Shown one piece after another: positions 51,867 to 61,450 of a stretch of 64,000 nt of DNA (position 1 is its first letter; the number at the start of each line of letters is the position of its first letter). Position numbers and translations under genes: made by a program. The notes under the pieces are model-generated. The model was not told where the DNA came from, did no database searches, and saw only the letters and a program-made list of their open reading frames with translations. Origin of the DNA: Ramlibacter humi (lineage in GTDB: Bacteria; Pseudomonadota; Gammaproteobacteria; Burkholderiales; Burkholderiaceae_C); assembly GCF_004681975.1 (NCBI RefSeq), contig NZ_SMLK01000001.1, positions 1,178,001 to 1,242,000 of the forward strand. The letters are read 5' to 3'.

Positions 51867-52787
51867 CTACCGGCGCGCGGGGATCGGCACCGGCACCGGC
51901 GCCCGCACCACCAGGCTGACGCCGATCGCGGTGAGCGCCACGCCCGCGACGATGGCCGCGGTGATCGGCTCGCCGAACAGCGCCCAGGCCATCAGCGCCG
52001 TGCTGGGCGGCACCAGGTACATGAGGCTGGTGACGGTGGTGGCCGCGCCGCGCTGGATCAGCAGGTACAGCAGCGAGCTGCCGCCCAGCGTGAGGCCCAG
52101 CACCGACCAGGCCATGGCGCCGATCAGCTCGGTGTTGACGCCCGCTTCCGTCACCCAGTGCATCGCCTCCGGTTCCAGCAGCGCGACCGGCAGCGTGACG
52201 AGCAGCGCCGCCGACAGCTGCACCAGGTTGGCGGTACGCACGTCGCACGGCTGGACGAAACGCTTCTGGTACAGCGTGCCCGCCGTGATGGCCAGCAGCG
52301 CGACCAGCGCGAACATCAGGTTGCGCGCATGCACTTCGCCCATCCCGAGCTTCTGCCAGACCACCAGCACCAGCCCGGCCAGTCCCAGCGACAGCCCGGC
52401 CCATTGGCGCTTCCCCACCTCGCCACCGCGGCCCGAAACCCAGAACGCCGTCAGCACCGGCTGCAGGCCGACCAGCAGCGCCGTGAGGCCGGCGCCCATG
52501 CCATCCTTCACTGCGGCCCACACGCCGCCCAGGTAGCCCGCGTGCATCAGCACGCCGGTCACCGCCAAGTGGCCCCACTGCGCGCGGCTGCGCGGCCAGG
52601 CGGCGCGGGCCGCCGCAGCCCAGGCGAGGAAGCAGGCCACGGACAGCGCGTAGCGCATCGCCAGGAACTTCATCGGCGGCGAGTGCGGCATGCCGTAGCG
52701 CGCGACGATGAAGCCGGTGCTCCAGATCAGGACGAAGACCGCGGGCATCGCCCGCACCAGCAGGGCCTGCCGGCCGTTGTCGCTCAC
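51867..52787 (-). CDS. DMT-superfamily (EamA) transporter
   Basis: A 306-residue permease with ten predicted membrane helices in two EamA repeats. Features include PAVFVLIWSTGFIVARYG in the first helix and YLVPPSTALMAWALFGEPIT in the second repeat. GTG at 52787 is chosen because AAGGA precedes it at proper spacing; an ATG 13 codons later (52748) is an alternative. The substrate is unknown. It follows pgsA by 8 bases. Confidence 0.87.
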   Translation of the reverse strand: MSDNGRQALLVRAMPAVFVLIWSTGFIVARYGMPHSPPMKFLAMRYALSVACFLAWAAAARAAWPRSRAQWGHLAVTGVLMHAGYLGGVWAAVKDGMGAGLTALLVGLQPVLTAFWVSGRGGEVGKRQWAGLSLGLAGLVLVVWQKLGMGEVHARNLMFALVALLAITAGTLYQKRFVQPCDVRTANLVQLSAALLVTLPVALLEPEAMHWVTEAGVNTELIGAMAWSVLGLTLGGSSLLYLLIQRGAATTVTSLMYLVPPSTALMAWALFGEPITAAIVAGVALTAIGVSLVVRAPVPVPIPARR

Positions 52788-52795
52788 GGGAATCC

Positions 52796-53362
52796 TTACT
52801 TCACCCGCTGGCGGATCTCGGGCAGGGCCTTGCGCAGGTAATAGACCATGGACCACACGGTCAGGATGGCCGCGACCCAGATCAGGATGTGACCCCAGTA
52901 GCCGGTGTCGATGGTGCCGAACAGCGGGCCGTCGAACAGCAGGAAGGGGATGGCGACCATCTGCACCGTGGTCTTCACCTTGCCCAGCATGTGCACCGCC
53001 ACGCTGCGCGAAGCGCCGATCTGCGCCATCCACTCGCGCAGCGCCGAGATTGCGATCTCGCGGCCGATGATGATCAGCGCCACGAACACGTCGGCCCGCC
53101 CCAGGTGCACCAGCACCAGCAGCGAGGCGCAGACCAGGAACTTGTCGGCCACCGGATCCAGGAACGCGCCGAACGCGGACGTCTGCTTCAGCTGGCGCGC
53201 CAGGAAGCCGTCCAGCCAGTCGGTGAGCGCGAACACGATGAACATCACCGTGGCCACCAGGTTCTGCACCGGGTGCGGCAATCCCAGGTAGAACACGCCG
53301 ACGATCAGGGGGATCGCGACGATGCGCGTCCAGGTCAGGATCGTGGGGACGGTGAAGAACAT
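52796..53362 (-). CDS. pgsA: CDP-diacylglycerol-glycerol-3-phosphate 3-phosphatidyltransferase
   Basis: A 188-residue membrane enzyme making phosphatidylglycerol phosphate. The CDP-alcohol phosphotransferase motif is complete in DWLDGFLARQLKQTSAFGAF followed by LDPVADK. N-terminal VPTILTWTRIVAIPLIVG is typical. There are four or more membrane helices. It is in a minus-strand run with uvrC upstream and the EamA permease downstream. Confidence 0.95.
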   Translation of the reverse strand: MFFTVPTILTWTRIVAIPLIVGVFYLGLPHPVQNLVATVMFIVFALTDWLDGFLARQLKQTSAFGAFLDPVADKFLVCASLLVLVHLGRADVFVALIIIGREIAISALREWMAQIGASRSVAVHMLGKVKTTVQMVAIPFLLFDGPLFGTIDTGYWGHILIWVAAILTVWSMVYYLRKALPEIRQRVK

Positions 53363-53410
53363 GGGCGCGATTCTGTCATGGCGCCCGTGACGCCATGGGC
53401 CGCCGCGGCG

Positions 53411-53884
53411 TCAAGGCGCTTCGGCCAGCGTGCGGAGCTGGAACTTGAGGTCGTCGTTGTAGAGGAAGGTCTCGTTGAACTGCCAGGGCTGCGGCAGGTG
53501 GCCCACCGGTTCGAACGGCGCGGCGCGGCGGATGGCGCGCATGGCCATCTCCACCGTCTCGGGCGACTGGCGCGGCATGCGCAGCACGTTGATGTGCCGC
53601 ACCGAGCCATCGTGATTCAACTGCACCTGCAGCACGGGGATGGACCGCAGCGGATCGGGCAAGGGCCCGGCGAAGGTCTCGGCAGGGCTGGTCTCGTGGA
53701 TGCGGCGCGCGGCGCGCATCTTGTAGTCGTCCCAGCTGCGAGACGGCCCGGTGGGATGCGCGGCCGCCACGGTGGCCTGCTGCGCGCCGGGTGACACCAC
53801 CGCCGGGGAAGGCGCGGGCCCCTGCGAGCCGCAAGCCGCCAGCAAGGCCGCCCAGCCGGCGGTGAACCATCTAGTGAAGCGCAC
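53411..53884 (-). CDS. Lipoprotein with TonB C-terminal-like domain
   Basis: A 157-residue predicted lipoprotein, not assigned to a named family. The signal has lipobox LLAAC. An Ala/Pro linker is followed by a domain like the TonB/TolA C-terminus ([40 protein letters not shown]). GTG at 53884 is preferred because AGAGGAG stands 7 bases upstream inside uvrC; a GTG eight codons earlier is possible. It overlaps the uvrC 3' end and is co-expressed with it. Confidence 0.8.
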   Translation of the reverse strand: MRFTRWFTAGWAALLAACGSQGPAPSPAVVSPGAQQATVAAAHPTGPSRSWDDYKMRAARRIHETSPAETFAGPLPDPLRSIPVLQVQLNHDGSVRHINVLRMPRQSPETVEMAMRAIRRAAPFEPVGHLPQPWQFNETFLYNDDLKFQLRTLAEAP

Positions 53885-55916
53885 GGTAAATCTCCTCTGC
53901 CAATTCACGGCCGATGCCCTCGACCGAAGCGATGTCGTCCACGCCCGCGGAAGCCACGCCGCGGATGCCGCCGAAGCGCTGCAGCAGGCGCGCGCGCTTC
54001 TTCGCGCCCACGCCCGGGATCTCTTCCAGCTTGCTGCCGCCCACGCGCACCTTCGCGCGCCGCGCCCGCATGCCGGTGATGGCGAAGCGGTGCGCCTCGT
54101 CGCGGATCTGCGCCACCAGCATCAGCGCGGCGGAGTCCTTGCCCAGGTACACCTTCTCGCGGCCGTCGGCGAACACCAGTTCTTCCAGGCCGACGCGGCG
54201 GCCCTCGCCTTTTTCCACGCCGACGATCACCGACAGGTCCAGCCCCAGCTCGGCGAACACCTCGCGCGCCATGCTCACCTGGCCGCGGCCGCCATCCACC
54301 AGCACCAGGTCGGGCAGGCGCGTCGCGCCGCCGCGCGTGGAAGCCTTTTTCTTCGGCGCGGCTTCCGCTCCGGTGTCAGGCTCGGCCGCGGCCGGGACTT
54401 CCGCTTCGCCATCCGGCGGCGAGGCTTCGGGCGAATCGCGCCCCACTTCGGCCAGCCGCGAATAGCGGCGCGTGAGCACCTGCCGCATCGCGGCGTAGTC
54501 GTCGCCGGGCGTGATGCCGTCGATGTTGTAGCGGCGGTACTCGCCGTTCTGCATCTTGTGGTGGTGGTACACGACGCACGAGGCCTGCGTCGCCTCGCCC
54601 GCCGTGTGCGAGATGTCGAAGCACTCGACGCGGAAGCCCTCCAGCTCGTCGGGTTCCAGGTGCAGCGAATCGACCAGCGCGCGCGTGCGCGACTGTTGCG
54701 AGCCTTCCTCCGCCAGCAGGCGCGCCAGCTGCAGGTCGGCGTTCTTCTGCGCCATCTCCAGCCACAGCCGGCGCTGCTCGCGCGGCTGGTGCACGGCGGT
54801 GATACGCACGCCGCTCTGGTCGGACAGCGCGTCGATCAGCTCGCGCGACACCTGCACGCTGGTGATCAGCGTGGGCGGCACCGGCACGCCGATGTAGTGC
54901 TGCGCGATGAACGCCTCCAGAATCTGCACCTCGACCGGCTGCGATGGCGCCGCGTCCTGCGCGTCGTCGAAATCCTGCACCACCGTGGCGTCTTCGATGT
55001 GCGACGGGAAGTAAGGCCGGTCGCCCAGGTGGCGGCCGCCGCGCACCATGGCCAGGTTCACGCACGCCTTGCCGCCCTGGACCTTCACCGCCAGCACGTC
55101 GGCGTCCTTGTCGGAGCCGGTGTCCACCGACTGCTGGTGCAGCACTTTAGACAGTGCCGACATCTGGTTGCGCAATTCGGCGGCCTGCTCGAATTCCAGC
55201 CGCTCCGCATGCGTGGTCATGCGTTTTTCCAGCTGCGCCAGCACGGTTTGCGTGTCGCCGCGCAGGAAAGCCTCGGCGTTGCGCACGTCCTGCTGGTAGT
55301 CCTTGGGTGCGACCAGGTTCACGCAAGGGCCCGAGCAGCGCTTGATCTGGTACAGCAGGCAGGGCCGCGTGCGGTTGGCGAAAACGGTGTCCTCGCAGGT
55401 GCGAAGGCGGAACACCTTCTGCAGCAGCTGGATGGATTCCTTCACCGCCCAGGCGCTGGGGTAAGGGCCGAAGTAGCGGTGCTTGCGGTCCACCGCGCCG
55501 CGGTAGTAGGCGACGCGGGGGAAGTCGGCCGCGCTGTGCGGGCCGTGCGCGGCCGCGTCGTCGAAGCCCACCTTGTCGGGCGCGCCGTGGATCTTCAGGT
55601 AGGGGTAGCTCTTGTCGTCCCGGAAGAGGATGTTGTACTTCGGGTCGAGCGCCTTGATGAGGTTGTTCTCGAGCAGCAGCGCCTCGGCCTCGGAGCGCAC
55701 CACCGTGGTCTCCATGCGGGCGATCTTCGAGATCATGTGCCCGATGCGCGTGCCGCCGTGGTTCTTCTGGAAGTAGCTGGAGACGCGCTTCTTCAGGTTG
55801 CGCGCCTTGCCCACGTACAGCACGCCCCCTTCGGCGTCGAAGTAGCGGTAGACACCGGGCAGCTGCGGCAGCGCGGCCACCTCGGCCAGCAGTTGTTCGG
55901 AATGCGCGGCGGACAT
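53871..55916 (-). CDS. uvrC: Excinuclease ABC subunit UvrC
   Basis: A 681-residue nucleotide-excision-repair nuclease. It has a GIY-YIG domain ([20 protein letters not shown]), the UVR motif ([17 protein letters not shown]), the C-terminal RNase H-like nuclease ([32 protein letters not shown]) and helix-hairpin-helix repeats ([18 protein letters not shown]). An acidic/Pro-rich insertion lies near residue 480-510. It is divergent from earP with only 22 bases between starts. Confidence 0.96.
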   Translation of the reverse strand: MSAAHSEQLLAEVAALPQLPGVYRYFDAEGGVLYVGKARNLKKRVSSYFQKNHGGTRIGHMISKIARMETTVVRSEAEALLLENNLIKALDPKYNILFRDDKSYPYLKIHGAPDKVGFDDAAAHGPHSAADFPRVAYYRGAVDRKHRYFGPYPSAWAVKESIQLLQKVFRLRTCEDTVFANRTRPCLLYQIKRCSGPCVNLVAPKDYQQDVRNAEAFLRGDTQTVLAQLEKRMTTHAERLEFEQAAELRNQMSALSKVLHQQSVDTGSDKDADVLAVKVQGGKACVNLAMVRGGRHLGDRPYFPSHIEDATVVQDFDDAQDAAPSQPVEVQILEAFIAQHYIGVPVPPTLITSVQVSRELIDALSDQSGVRITAVHQPREQRRLWLEMAQKNADLQLARLLAEEGSQQSRTRALVDSLHLEPDELEGFRVECFDISHTAGEATQASCVVYHHHKMQNGEYRRYNIDGITPGDDYAAMRQVLTRRYSRLAEVGRDSPEASPPDGEAEVPAAAEPDTGAEAAPKKKASTRGGATRLPDLVLVDGGRGQVSMAREVFAELGLDLSVIVGVEKGEGRRVGLEELVFADGREKVYLGKDSAALMLVAQIRDEAHRFAITGMRARRAKVRVGGSKLEEIPGVGAKKRARLLQRFGGIRGVASAGVDDIASVEGIGRELAEEIYRALH

Positions 55917-55938
55917 CGACCCGTATTATCCCGGCAGC

Positions 55939-56985
55939 ATGCGCTGGGACATCTTCTGCAAGGTCATCGACAACCACGGCGACATCGGCGTGTGCTGGCG
56001 GCTGGCGTCCCAGCTGGGCACGCTGGGTCACCAGGTGCGGCTGTACGTGGACGACGCGTCGGCGCTGGCCTGGATGGCGCCGCAGGGGCACCCGCAGGTG
56101 GCGGTGCACGCATGGGCCCAGGCGCGCGATGCCCTGCCCGGCGACGCGGTGATCGAAGCCTTCGGCTGCGAGCTCGACGAGCCGGTGCAGGCCGCCATCG
56201 CGGCGCGCACCCGCGCAACCGGCCACCAGCCCGCGTGGATCAATCTCGAATACCTGTCCGCGGAACCGTGGGTGGACCGCTGCCACGGCCTGCCCTCGCC
56301 CGTGATGGCCGGCCCCGCCCTCGGGCTGGCCAAGCGCTTCTTCTATCCCGGCTTCACCGCCGCCACCGGCGGGCTGCTGCGCGAACCGGACCTCGCCGCG
56401 CGTCAGGCTGCGTTCGACCGCGCCAGCTGGTTGCGTGCCCATGGGGTGGACTGGCAAGGTGAACGCCTCATCAGCCTGTTCTGCTACGAACCGCCCGGGC
56501 TGCCCGCATGGCTGGCGCAACTGGCTTCGGCCGCGGAGCCGGTTCGCCTGCTGGTCACCGCCGGCCGCGCGGCACAGGCCGTCCGCGCGGCCTTGCCCTC
56601 GCTGCCCGCGGCCTCGCGCCTCGCGATCGACTGGCTGCCGCTGATGCCGCAGCCCGGGTACGACCACCTGCTGTGGGCCTGCGACGCCAACTTCGTGCGC
56701 GGCGAAGACTCCTTCGTGCGCGCGTTGTGGGCTGGGCGGCCGTTCGTGTGGAACCCGTATCCGCAGGCGGATGGCGTCCACCTGGCGAAGCTCGATGCCT
56801 TCCTCGACTGGCTGCAGGCCCCCGCCGGCCTGCGCGAGTTCCACCATGCCTGGAACCAGCCGCACCATGCGCTGCCCCGGGCGGATTTCGACGCTTGGCG
56901 ACAATGCGTCACCGGGGCACGCGACCGGGCCCAGGCCATGCCGGACCTCGCCAGCCAATTGACGGGCTTCGCTGCCGGTGGATGA
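55939..56985 (+). CDS. earP: EF-P arginine rhamnosyltransferase EarP
   Basis: A 348-residue GT-B glycosyltransferase that adds rhamnose from dTDP-rhamnose to Arg32 of elongation factor P. It has the N-terminal DIFCKVIDNHGDIGVCWRLA with the catalytic-type Asp11 and Asp15 and the nucleotide-sugar site NFVRGEDSFVRALWAGRPF with Glu256. Its substrate efp is in the window at 61451 with Arg at residue 32, but 4.5 kb away rather than adjacent. It is divergent from uvrC. Confidence 0.94.
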   Translation: MRWDIFCKVIDNHGDIGVCWRLASQLGTLGHQVRLYVDDASALAWMAPQGHPQVAVHAWAQARDALPGDAVIEAFGCELDEPVQAAIAARTRATGHQPAWINLEYLSAEPWVDRCHGLPSPVMAGPALGLAKRFFYPGFTAATGGLLREPDLAARQAAFDRASWLRAHGVDWQGERLISLFCYEPPGLPAWLAQLASAAEPVRLLVTAGRAAQAVRAALPSLPAASRLAIDWLPLMPQPGYDHLLWACDANFVRGEDSFVRALWAGRPFVWNPYPQADGVHLAKLDAFLDWLQAPAGLREFHHAWNQPHHALPRADFDAWRQCVTGARDRAQAMPDLASQLTGFAAGG

Positions 56986-57006
56986 CGGCGCTCCCTCCTC
57001 CTTTCC

Positions 57007-57690
57007 ATGCTTCGCCAGACCCTCCCTCCCCTGCTCGTTCCCACCGTCGCCGCGCTTGTGCTGGTGCTGGGATGGGACGCTTCCGGCCTGGACCTGCCGG
57101 CGGCCCAGTGGGCCAGCCACGCGGGCGGCTTCCCGCTGCGCGACAACTGGCTGTGGTCGAAGGTGCTGCACGAGGGGGCCCGCACCGCGGTGTGGCTGAT
57201 GGTGCTGTGGCCGGTGAGCGCGCTGTGGCGGCCCACCGGCGTCCTGCGCCGGCTGCCGCGCGCGCGCATCGGCTGGCTGCTGGCCACGGCGCTCACCGGC
57301 ATGCTGCTGATCTCGGTCCTCAAGCATCACAGCCTCACCAGCTGTCCGTGGGATTTGCGCGAGTTCGGCGGCAAGGCGCGCCTTGTCTCGCACTGGGCCT
57401 GGGGCCTGTCCGATGGCGGCTCCGGCCAGTGTTTCCCCGGCGGCCACGCCTCCGCGGGCTTCGCCTGGCTGGCCGGCTATTTCGCCTTCCGCGAACACCA
57501 GCCACGCGTGGCTCGCGCGTGGCTCGCCGGCGCGCTGGTGGCGGGCGCGGCCATGGGCGTGGCGCAGCAACTGCGCGGCGCTCACTTCGCCAGCCACACC
57601 TTGTGGACCGCCTGGCTCTGCTGGACCTGGGCCTGGCTGTGCAGCTTCGTGCTGCCGGCCCTGCACCGCGATGAGACTGCTGCTCGCTGA
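57007..57690 (+). CDS. PAP2-family membrane phosphatase
   Basis: A 227-residue integral membrane phosphatase. Its three PAP2 motifs are visible: KHHSLTSCPW (with preceding helix), CFPGGHASAGFAW and RGAHFASHTLWTAW. Five or six helices. Relatives act on undecaprenyl pyrophosphate, phosphatidic acid or lipid A phosphates. It overlaps the response regulator by 20 bases and stands with PmrAB and EptA-like genes, suggesting an envelope lipid role. Confidence 0.88.
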   Translation: MLRQTLPPLLVPTVAALVLVLGWDASGLDLPAAQWASHAGGFPLRDNWLWSKVLHEGARTAVWLMVLWPVSALWRPTGVLRRLPRARIGWLLATALTGMLLISVLKHHSLTSCPWDLREFGGKARLVSHWAWGLSDGGSGQCFPGGHASAGFAWLAGYFAFREHQPRVARAWLAGALVAGAAMGVAQQLRGAHFASHTLWTAWLCWTWAWLCSFVLPALHRDETAAR

Positions 57691-58330
57691 AGACGACGCC
57701 ATGATCGGCCGCGCCGTGCAGCAGGGGCTGGCCGGCGCGGGCTTCGCGGTCGACTGGGTACAGGACGGCCGCGCCGCCGAGCTGGCGCTGGGCAACGGCG
57801 TGTACGACGCCGCCGTGCTGGACCTCGGCCTGCCCGGCAAGGACGGCATGCAGGTGCTGCGCGACCTGCGCGCCAGGGGGCTGCGGCTGCCCGTCCTCGT
57901 GGTCACCGCGCGCGACGGCGTGCCCGACCGCATCGCGGGCCTCAACGCGGGCGCCGACGACTACGTCCTCAAGCCTTTCGACCTGGACGAGCTGATCGCC
58001 CGCGTGCGCGCGCTGCTGCGCCGGAGCGCGGGCACCGCCACGCCCGAACTTTCGTGCGGCAGCCTGCAGCTGGATCCGGTCAAGCGCGAGGTGCGCCTGG
58101 CCGGCGAGCCGGTCGGCCTCTCCCCGCGTGAGTTCGCGTTGCTGGAAGCGCTGATGCAGCGGCCCGGCGCCGTGCTCTCGCGCGAGCAGCTGGAAGAGGC
58201 GGTGTACGGCTGGGGCGAGGAAGTGGGCAGCAACGCGGTGGAAGTGCACCTGCACCACCTGCGCCGCAAGCTGGGCGCAAGCACCATCCGCAATGTGCGC
58301 GGCGTGGGCTACAAGGTCAGCGCGCCTTGA
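57671..58330 (+). CDS. OmpR/PhoB-family response regulator (PmrA/QseB-like)
   Basis: A 219-residue two-component regulator. The receiver has acidic pocket LLAEDDAM, phosphoacceptor Asp in VLDLGLPGKDGM and Lys in YVLKPFDLDELIARV. The winged-helix C-terminus has LSPREFALLEALMQRPG and HHLRRKLG. It resembles PmrA/BasR and QseB/TctD-like regulators. It is coupled to the kinase gene. A CTTAAG-N5-CTTAAG repeat upstream of eptA is a candidate target. Confidence 0.92.
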   Translation: MRLLLAEDDAMIGRAVQQGLAGAGFAVDWVQDGRAAELALGNGVYDAAVLDLGLPGKDGMQVLRDLRARGLRLPVLVVTARDGVPDRIAGLNAGADDYVLKPFDLDELIARVRALLRRSAGTATPELSCGSLQLDPVKREVRLAGEPVGLSPREFALLEALMQRPGAVLSREQLEEAVYGWGEEVGSNAVEVHLHHLRRKLGASTIRNVRGVGYKVSAP

Positions 58331-58332
58331 GC

Positions 58333-59661
58333 ATGCGCTCCATCCACCGCAACCTGCTGGCCTGGATCATGGGCGCGCTGGCCGTGGGCGCGGCAGTCCT
58401 CCTCGCGGGCTCCTGGTACATCCTGGAGAGCGAGATGGGCGAGGTGTTCGACGACAACCTCAAGCAGGTCGCGCTGGCCCTGGCTCACCACCAGGGCGGC
58501 ACGCGGGGCAACCCACCGCGGCTGGCCGAGCAGCTGCCGCGCATCTACGAGGAATACGGCAAGTTCGAATTCGTCACCGCGGTGTGGAGCCTCAACGGGC
58601 GGCTGCTGAACAGTTCCGACGCGGCGGTCCACCTGCCATTCCGCTCGCGCAGCGGGCTCAGCCAGGTGGTCATCGAAGGGCACCGCTGGTACCTGTACAC
58701 CATCGTGCTGCACGACCGCATCGTGCAGTCGGCCCAGCTGGCCAGCGAGCGCGAGCTGCTGGCGCGCGAATCGATCTCCGCACTCGTCGGCCCCACCTTG
58801 GGACTGCTGTCGCTGATCGTCGTGCTGCTGGCCATCGCGGTGCGGCGCGGGCTGACGCCGCTGTCCACCGCCGCGGACGACGTGGCGGCGCGCAGCGCGG
58901 AGGCCATGCACCCCATCGCGCTGGAAGACCACCCCAGGGAACTGCATCCGCTGGTCGGCGCCGTGAACGGCCTGATGGCGCGGCTGGGCGACGCGCTGGC
59001 GGTGCAGCGGCACTTCGTCGCCGATGCCGCGCACGAACTGCGCACGCCCATGACCGCGCTGCGCCTGCAACTGCAGCTGCTGGAGCGCGCTGGCGACGAA
59101 GCGCAGCGCCGCGAGGCGATGGCCGAGCTGGCCGCCGGCGTGGAACGCGCGCAGCACCTGGTGGAGCAGTTGCTGCAGCTGTCGAAGCTGGGGCCCGAAG
59201 GCGCGGAGCTGAAGCCGCGGCCGGTGGCCCTGGGCGAGCTGGCGCGCACCTGCGTCGCGCATTTCAGCGCCCGCGCCGAGGCCCGCGGCATCGACCTGGG
59301 CGCGGAAGTGGCCGGCGAGCCCATCATCCTGGCCGACCTGTCGCAGCTCACCACGCTGCTGAACAACCTCGTGGACAACGCCCTCCGCCACACGCCGGCC
59401 GGCGGGCGCGTCGACGTGTGCGCGTTGCTCAGGGACGGCCATTGCCTGCTGCAGGTGGCCGACAGCGGCCCGGGCATCCCGCCGGAAGAACGCGAGCGGG
59501 TGTTCGACCGCTTCTACCGCGGCGCCGGCCAATCCGCGGGCGGCGGCAGCGGCCTGGGCCTGGCCATCGTCAAGGCGGTGGCGGAGCGCCATGGCGCCGG
59601 CGTGGCGCTGGAACAGTCGGCCGCGGGCGGCCTGCTCGTCACTGTGCGTTTCGCGCCGTGA
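58333..59661 (+). CDS. Sensor histidine kinase (PmrB/QseC-like)
   Basis: A 442-residue membrane kinase. Two membrane helices (WIMGALAVGAAVLLAGSW; GLLSLIVVLLAIAV) bracket a roughly 120-residue periplasmic sensor. Then a HAMP-like segment, H-box FVADAAHELRTPMTALR, N-box NNLVDNALRHTPAGG, G1 DSGPGIPPEER and G2 GGGSGLGLAIVKAV. ATG 58333 is used; a TTG two codons upstream overlaps the regulator stop. It converges with eptA, overlapping by 23 bases. Confidence 0.92.
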   Translation: MRSIHRNLLAWIMGALAVGAAVLLAGSWYILESEMGEVFDDNLKQVALALAHHQGGTRGNPPRLAEQLPRIYEEYGKFEFVTAVWSLNGRLLNSSDAAVHLPFRSRSGLSQVVIEGHRWYLYTIVLHDRIVQSAQLASERELLARESISALVGPTLGLLSLIVVLLAIAVRRGLTPLSTAADDVAARSAEAMHPIALEDHPRELHPLVGAVNGLMARLGDALAVQRHFVADAAHELRTPMTALRLQLQLLERAGDEAQRREAMAELAAGVERAQHLVEQLLQLSKLGPEGAELKPRPVALGELARTCVAHFSARAEARGIDLGAEVAGEPIILADLSQLTTLLNNLVDNALRHTPAGGRVDVCALLRDGHCLLQVADSGPGIPPEERERVFDRFYRGAGQSAGGGSGLGLAIVKAVAERHGAGVALEQSAAGGLLVTVRFAP

Positions 59662-61276
59662 CGGCCCGGCACGGGACCAGGATGTCCTTGTCCGGCTGGT
59701 AGACGCTGGCCTGCACCTGCATCACGCCCAGCAGCGTGTGGAACAGGTTGTCGTGCGAGACCGGTTGCGCCGCGCGGCTGCGCAGGCAGCCCACGTCCAG
59801 GTGCGAAGCCGACGCGAAGCCCGGCGAAAACCAGGCGACCATGGGCACGTGCTTCTGCACGTCGGGGGCGATGGGATAAGGCATGCCGTGCAGGTACAGG
59901 CCCGACTCGCCCAGCGATTCGCCGTGGTCCGACATGTACAGCATGGCGGTGTCGTAACGGCCGGATTGCGTCTTCAGGAAATCGATCAGCTGCGCAAGGA
60001 AATAATCGGTGTACAGCAGCGAGTTGTCGTACGCGTTGACGATCTCCGCCGGCGTGCAGCGGCGCAGCTCGTCCTGCTCGCACGCGGGCGCGAAGCGGCG
60101 GAACGCCGCGGGATACCGCCGGTAGTACGCCGGCCCGTGGCTGCCCAGCTGGTGCAGCACGACCAGCAGGTTGCCGTGGGCGTCGCGCACCACGCGGTCC
60201 AGTCCGTGCAGCAGCACCTCGTCGTAGCACTGCCCCTCCGGGCACAGCCCCTCCACGGCCGCATGGTCCATCTGCTCGGCCGGAAGGCCCGCACACACGC
60301 CCTTGCAGCCCGACTGGTTGTCGCGCCACAGCACCTGCACGCCGGCGCGGTGCAGCACGTGCAGCACCGATTCGTGCGAGAGGATGGCGCGCTCGTCGTA
60401 GTTCTCGCGTCCGTAGGGCGAGAACATGCACGGCAGCGAGACCTCGGTCGAAGTGCCGCAGGAGGTGGCATTCCTGAAATTGACGATGTCGCGCTTGGCC
60501 AGCTCCGGGTTGGTGAGGCGGTCGTACCCGTTGAGCGAGAAGTTCTGGGCGCGTGCCGTTTCGCCGACCACCAGCACGAACAGCGTGGGACGGCGGTCCG
60601 GGGTCGCAACCGTGCGCGCGTCCTGCCCCACGACCGCCAGCGGGCCCGCGGGCCGGGATGCGCGGCCGAAGTAGTACGACGCCGAGGCGGCCACCACGTT
60701 GCCCGGCGCGAGGAGGTGCCGCACTTCGCGCTGGTTGCGCATCGCGGAAGCGAAGTCGGCGAACACCGGCAGCAGGCTGGCGACCACCATGATGGCCGCG
60801 CCGGTGATCCAGCCGGTGCGGACGGCCGCGGCACGCAGGGGACGCCGGCTGAGCAGCCGGGGCCACCAGAGCGCCACGGCGGGCAGGACGCCCAGCAGCA
60901 GCACGTGGCGCACGAATTCGATGCTGAGCAGCTCGCGCGCCTCGCCCCAGTTGGTGGCGATCACGTTGGCGAACATGGTCCGGTCGAAATAAACCGAGTA
61001 GCGCTCCATGTAGAACGACACGCAGGCCCCGGTGACGAGCAGGATCGCCAGCAGCGGCCTGACGGTCCAGCGGGTGGCCAGCAGGAGCGCAAAGCCCGTG
61101 TAGGCGGCGGCGAAGGCCGTGAACAGCGCGGCCATGAACGCCCAGGTGCCCGGCGCGTGCGGGTCACGGCCGGCCAGGATCGAGTGCCAGAAAGGAGCAT
61201 TGCAGGCCGCCAGCAGCCACAGCGCCGCGAGCAGCACCAATGTTTCGGTGTGCAACGCCGGACGGGAAATTCGCAT
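59639..61276 (-). CDS. eptA: Lipid A phosphoethanolamine transferase (EptA-like)
   Basis: A 545-residue inner-membrane enzyme that adds phosphoethanolamine to lipid A, lowering negative charge against cationic peptides. Five N-terminal helices are followed by a periplasmic sulfatase-like domain: VGETARAQNFSLNGY (metal Glu), catalytic Thr in ATSCGTSTEVSLPCMFS near 275, SHGPAYYRRYP, and metal site YMSDHGESLGESGLYLHG. Many cysteines form the usual disulfides. GGGAG precedes the ATG. A PmrA-like repeat lies 24 bases upstream. Confidence 0.93.
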   Translation of the reverse strand: MRISRPALHTETLVLLAALWLLAACNAPFWHSILAGRDPHAPGTWAFMAALFTAFAAAYTGFALLLATRWTVRPLLAILLVTGACVSFYMERYSVYFDRTMFANVIATNWGEARELLSIEFVRHVLLLGVLPAVALWWPRLLSRRPLRAAAVRTGWITGAAIMVVASLLPVFADFASAMRNQREVRHLLAPGNVVAASASYYFGRASRPAGPLAVVGQDARTVATPDRRPTLFVLVVGETARAQNFSLNGYDRLTNPELAKRDIVNFRNATSCGTSTEVSLPCMFSPYGRENYDERAILSHESVLHVLHRAGVQVLWRDNQSGCKGVCAGLPAEQMDHAAVEGLCPEGQCYDEVLLHGLDRVVRDAHGNLLVVLHQLGSHGPAYYRRYPAAFRRFAPACEQDELRRCTPAEIVNAYDNSLLYTDYFLAQLIDFLKTQSGRYDTAMLYMSDHGESLGESGLYLHGMPYPIAPDVQKHVPMVAWFSPGFASASHLDVGCLRSRAAQPVSHDNLFHTLLGVMQVQASVYQPDKDILVPCRAVTARNAQ

Positions 61277-61299
61277 CTCCCGAGGATGGGCTGGAGGCG

Positions 61300-61316
61300 C
61301 TTAAGAGGCGCTTAAG
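61300..61316. promoter_or_regulatory. PmrA-type direct repeat CTTAAG-N5-CTTAAG
   Basis: Two CTTAAG hexamers separated by exactly five bases match the YTTAAK-N5-YTTAAK layout of PmrA boxes. It lies between divergent eptA and efp, 24 bases ahead of the eptA ATG. Because CTTAAG is self-complementary, its orientation cannot be told. A TAAAAT at 61342-61347 could be the -10 of efp. Confidence 0.55.
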
Positions 61317-61450
61317 ACAGGGACGGGTGCCGGGAAACGGCTAAAATAGGAGGCTTTGCGCACGCAGCCACTGTCGGCTTGCGCGCCCCCGCCGCCTACC
61401 GCACGCTCGCGAGCGCCGGCCCCGCGGCCTACCTCAGCCTCTCACAGTCC

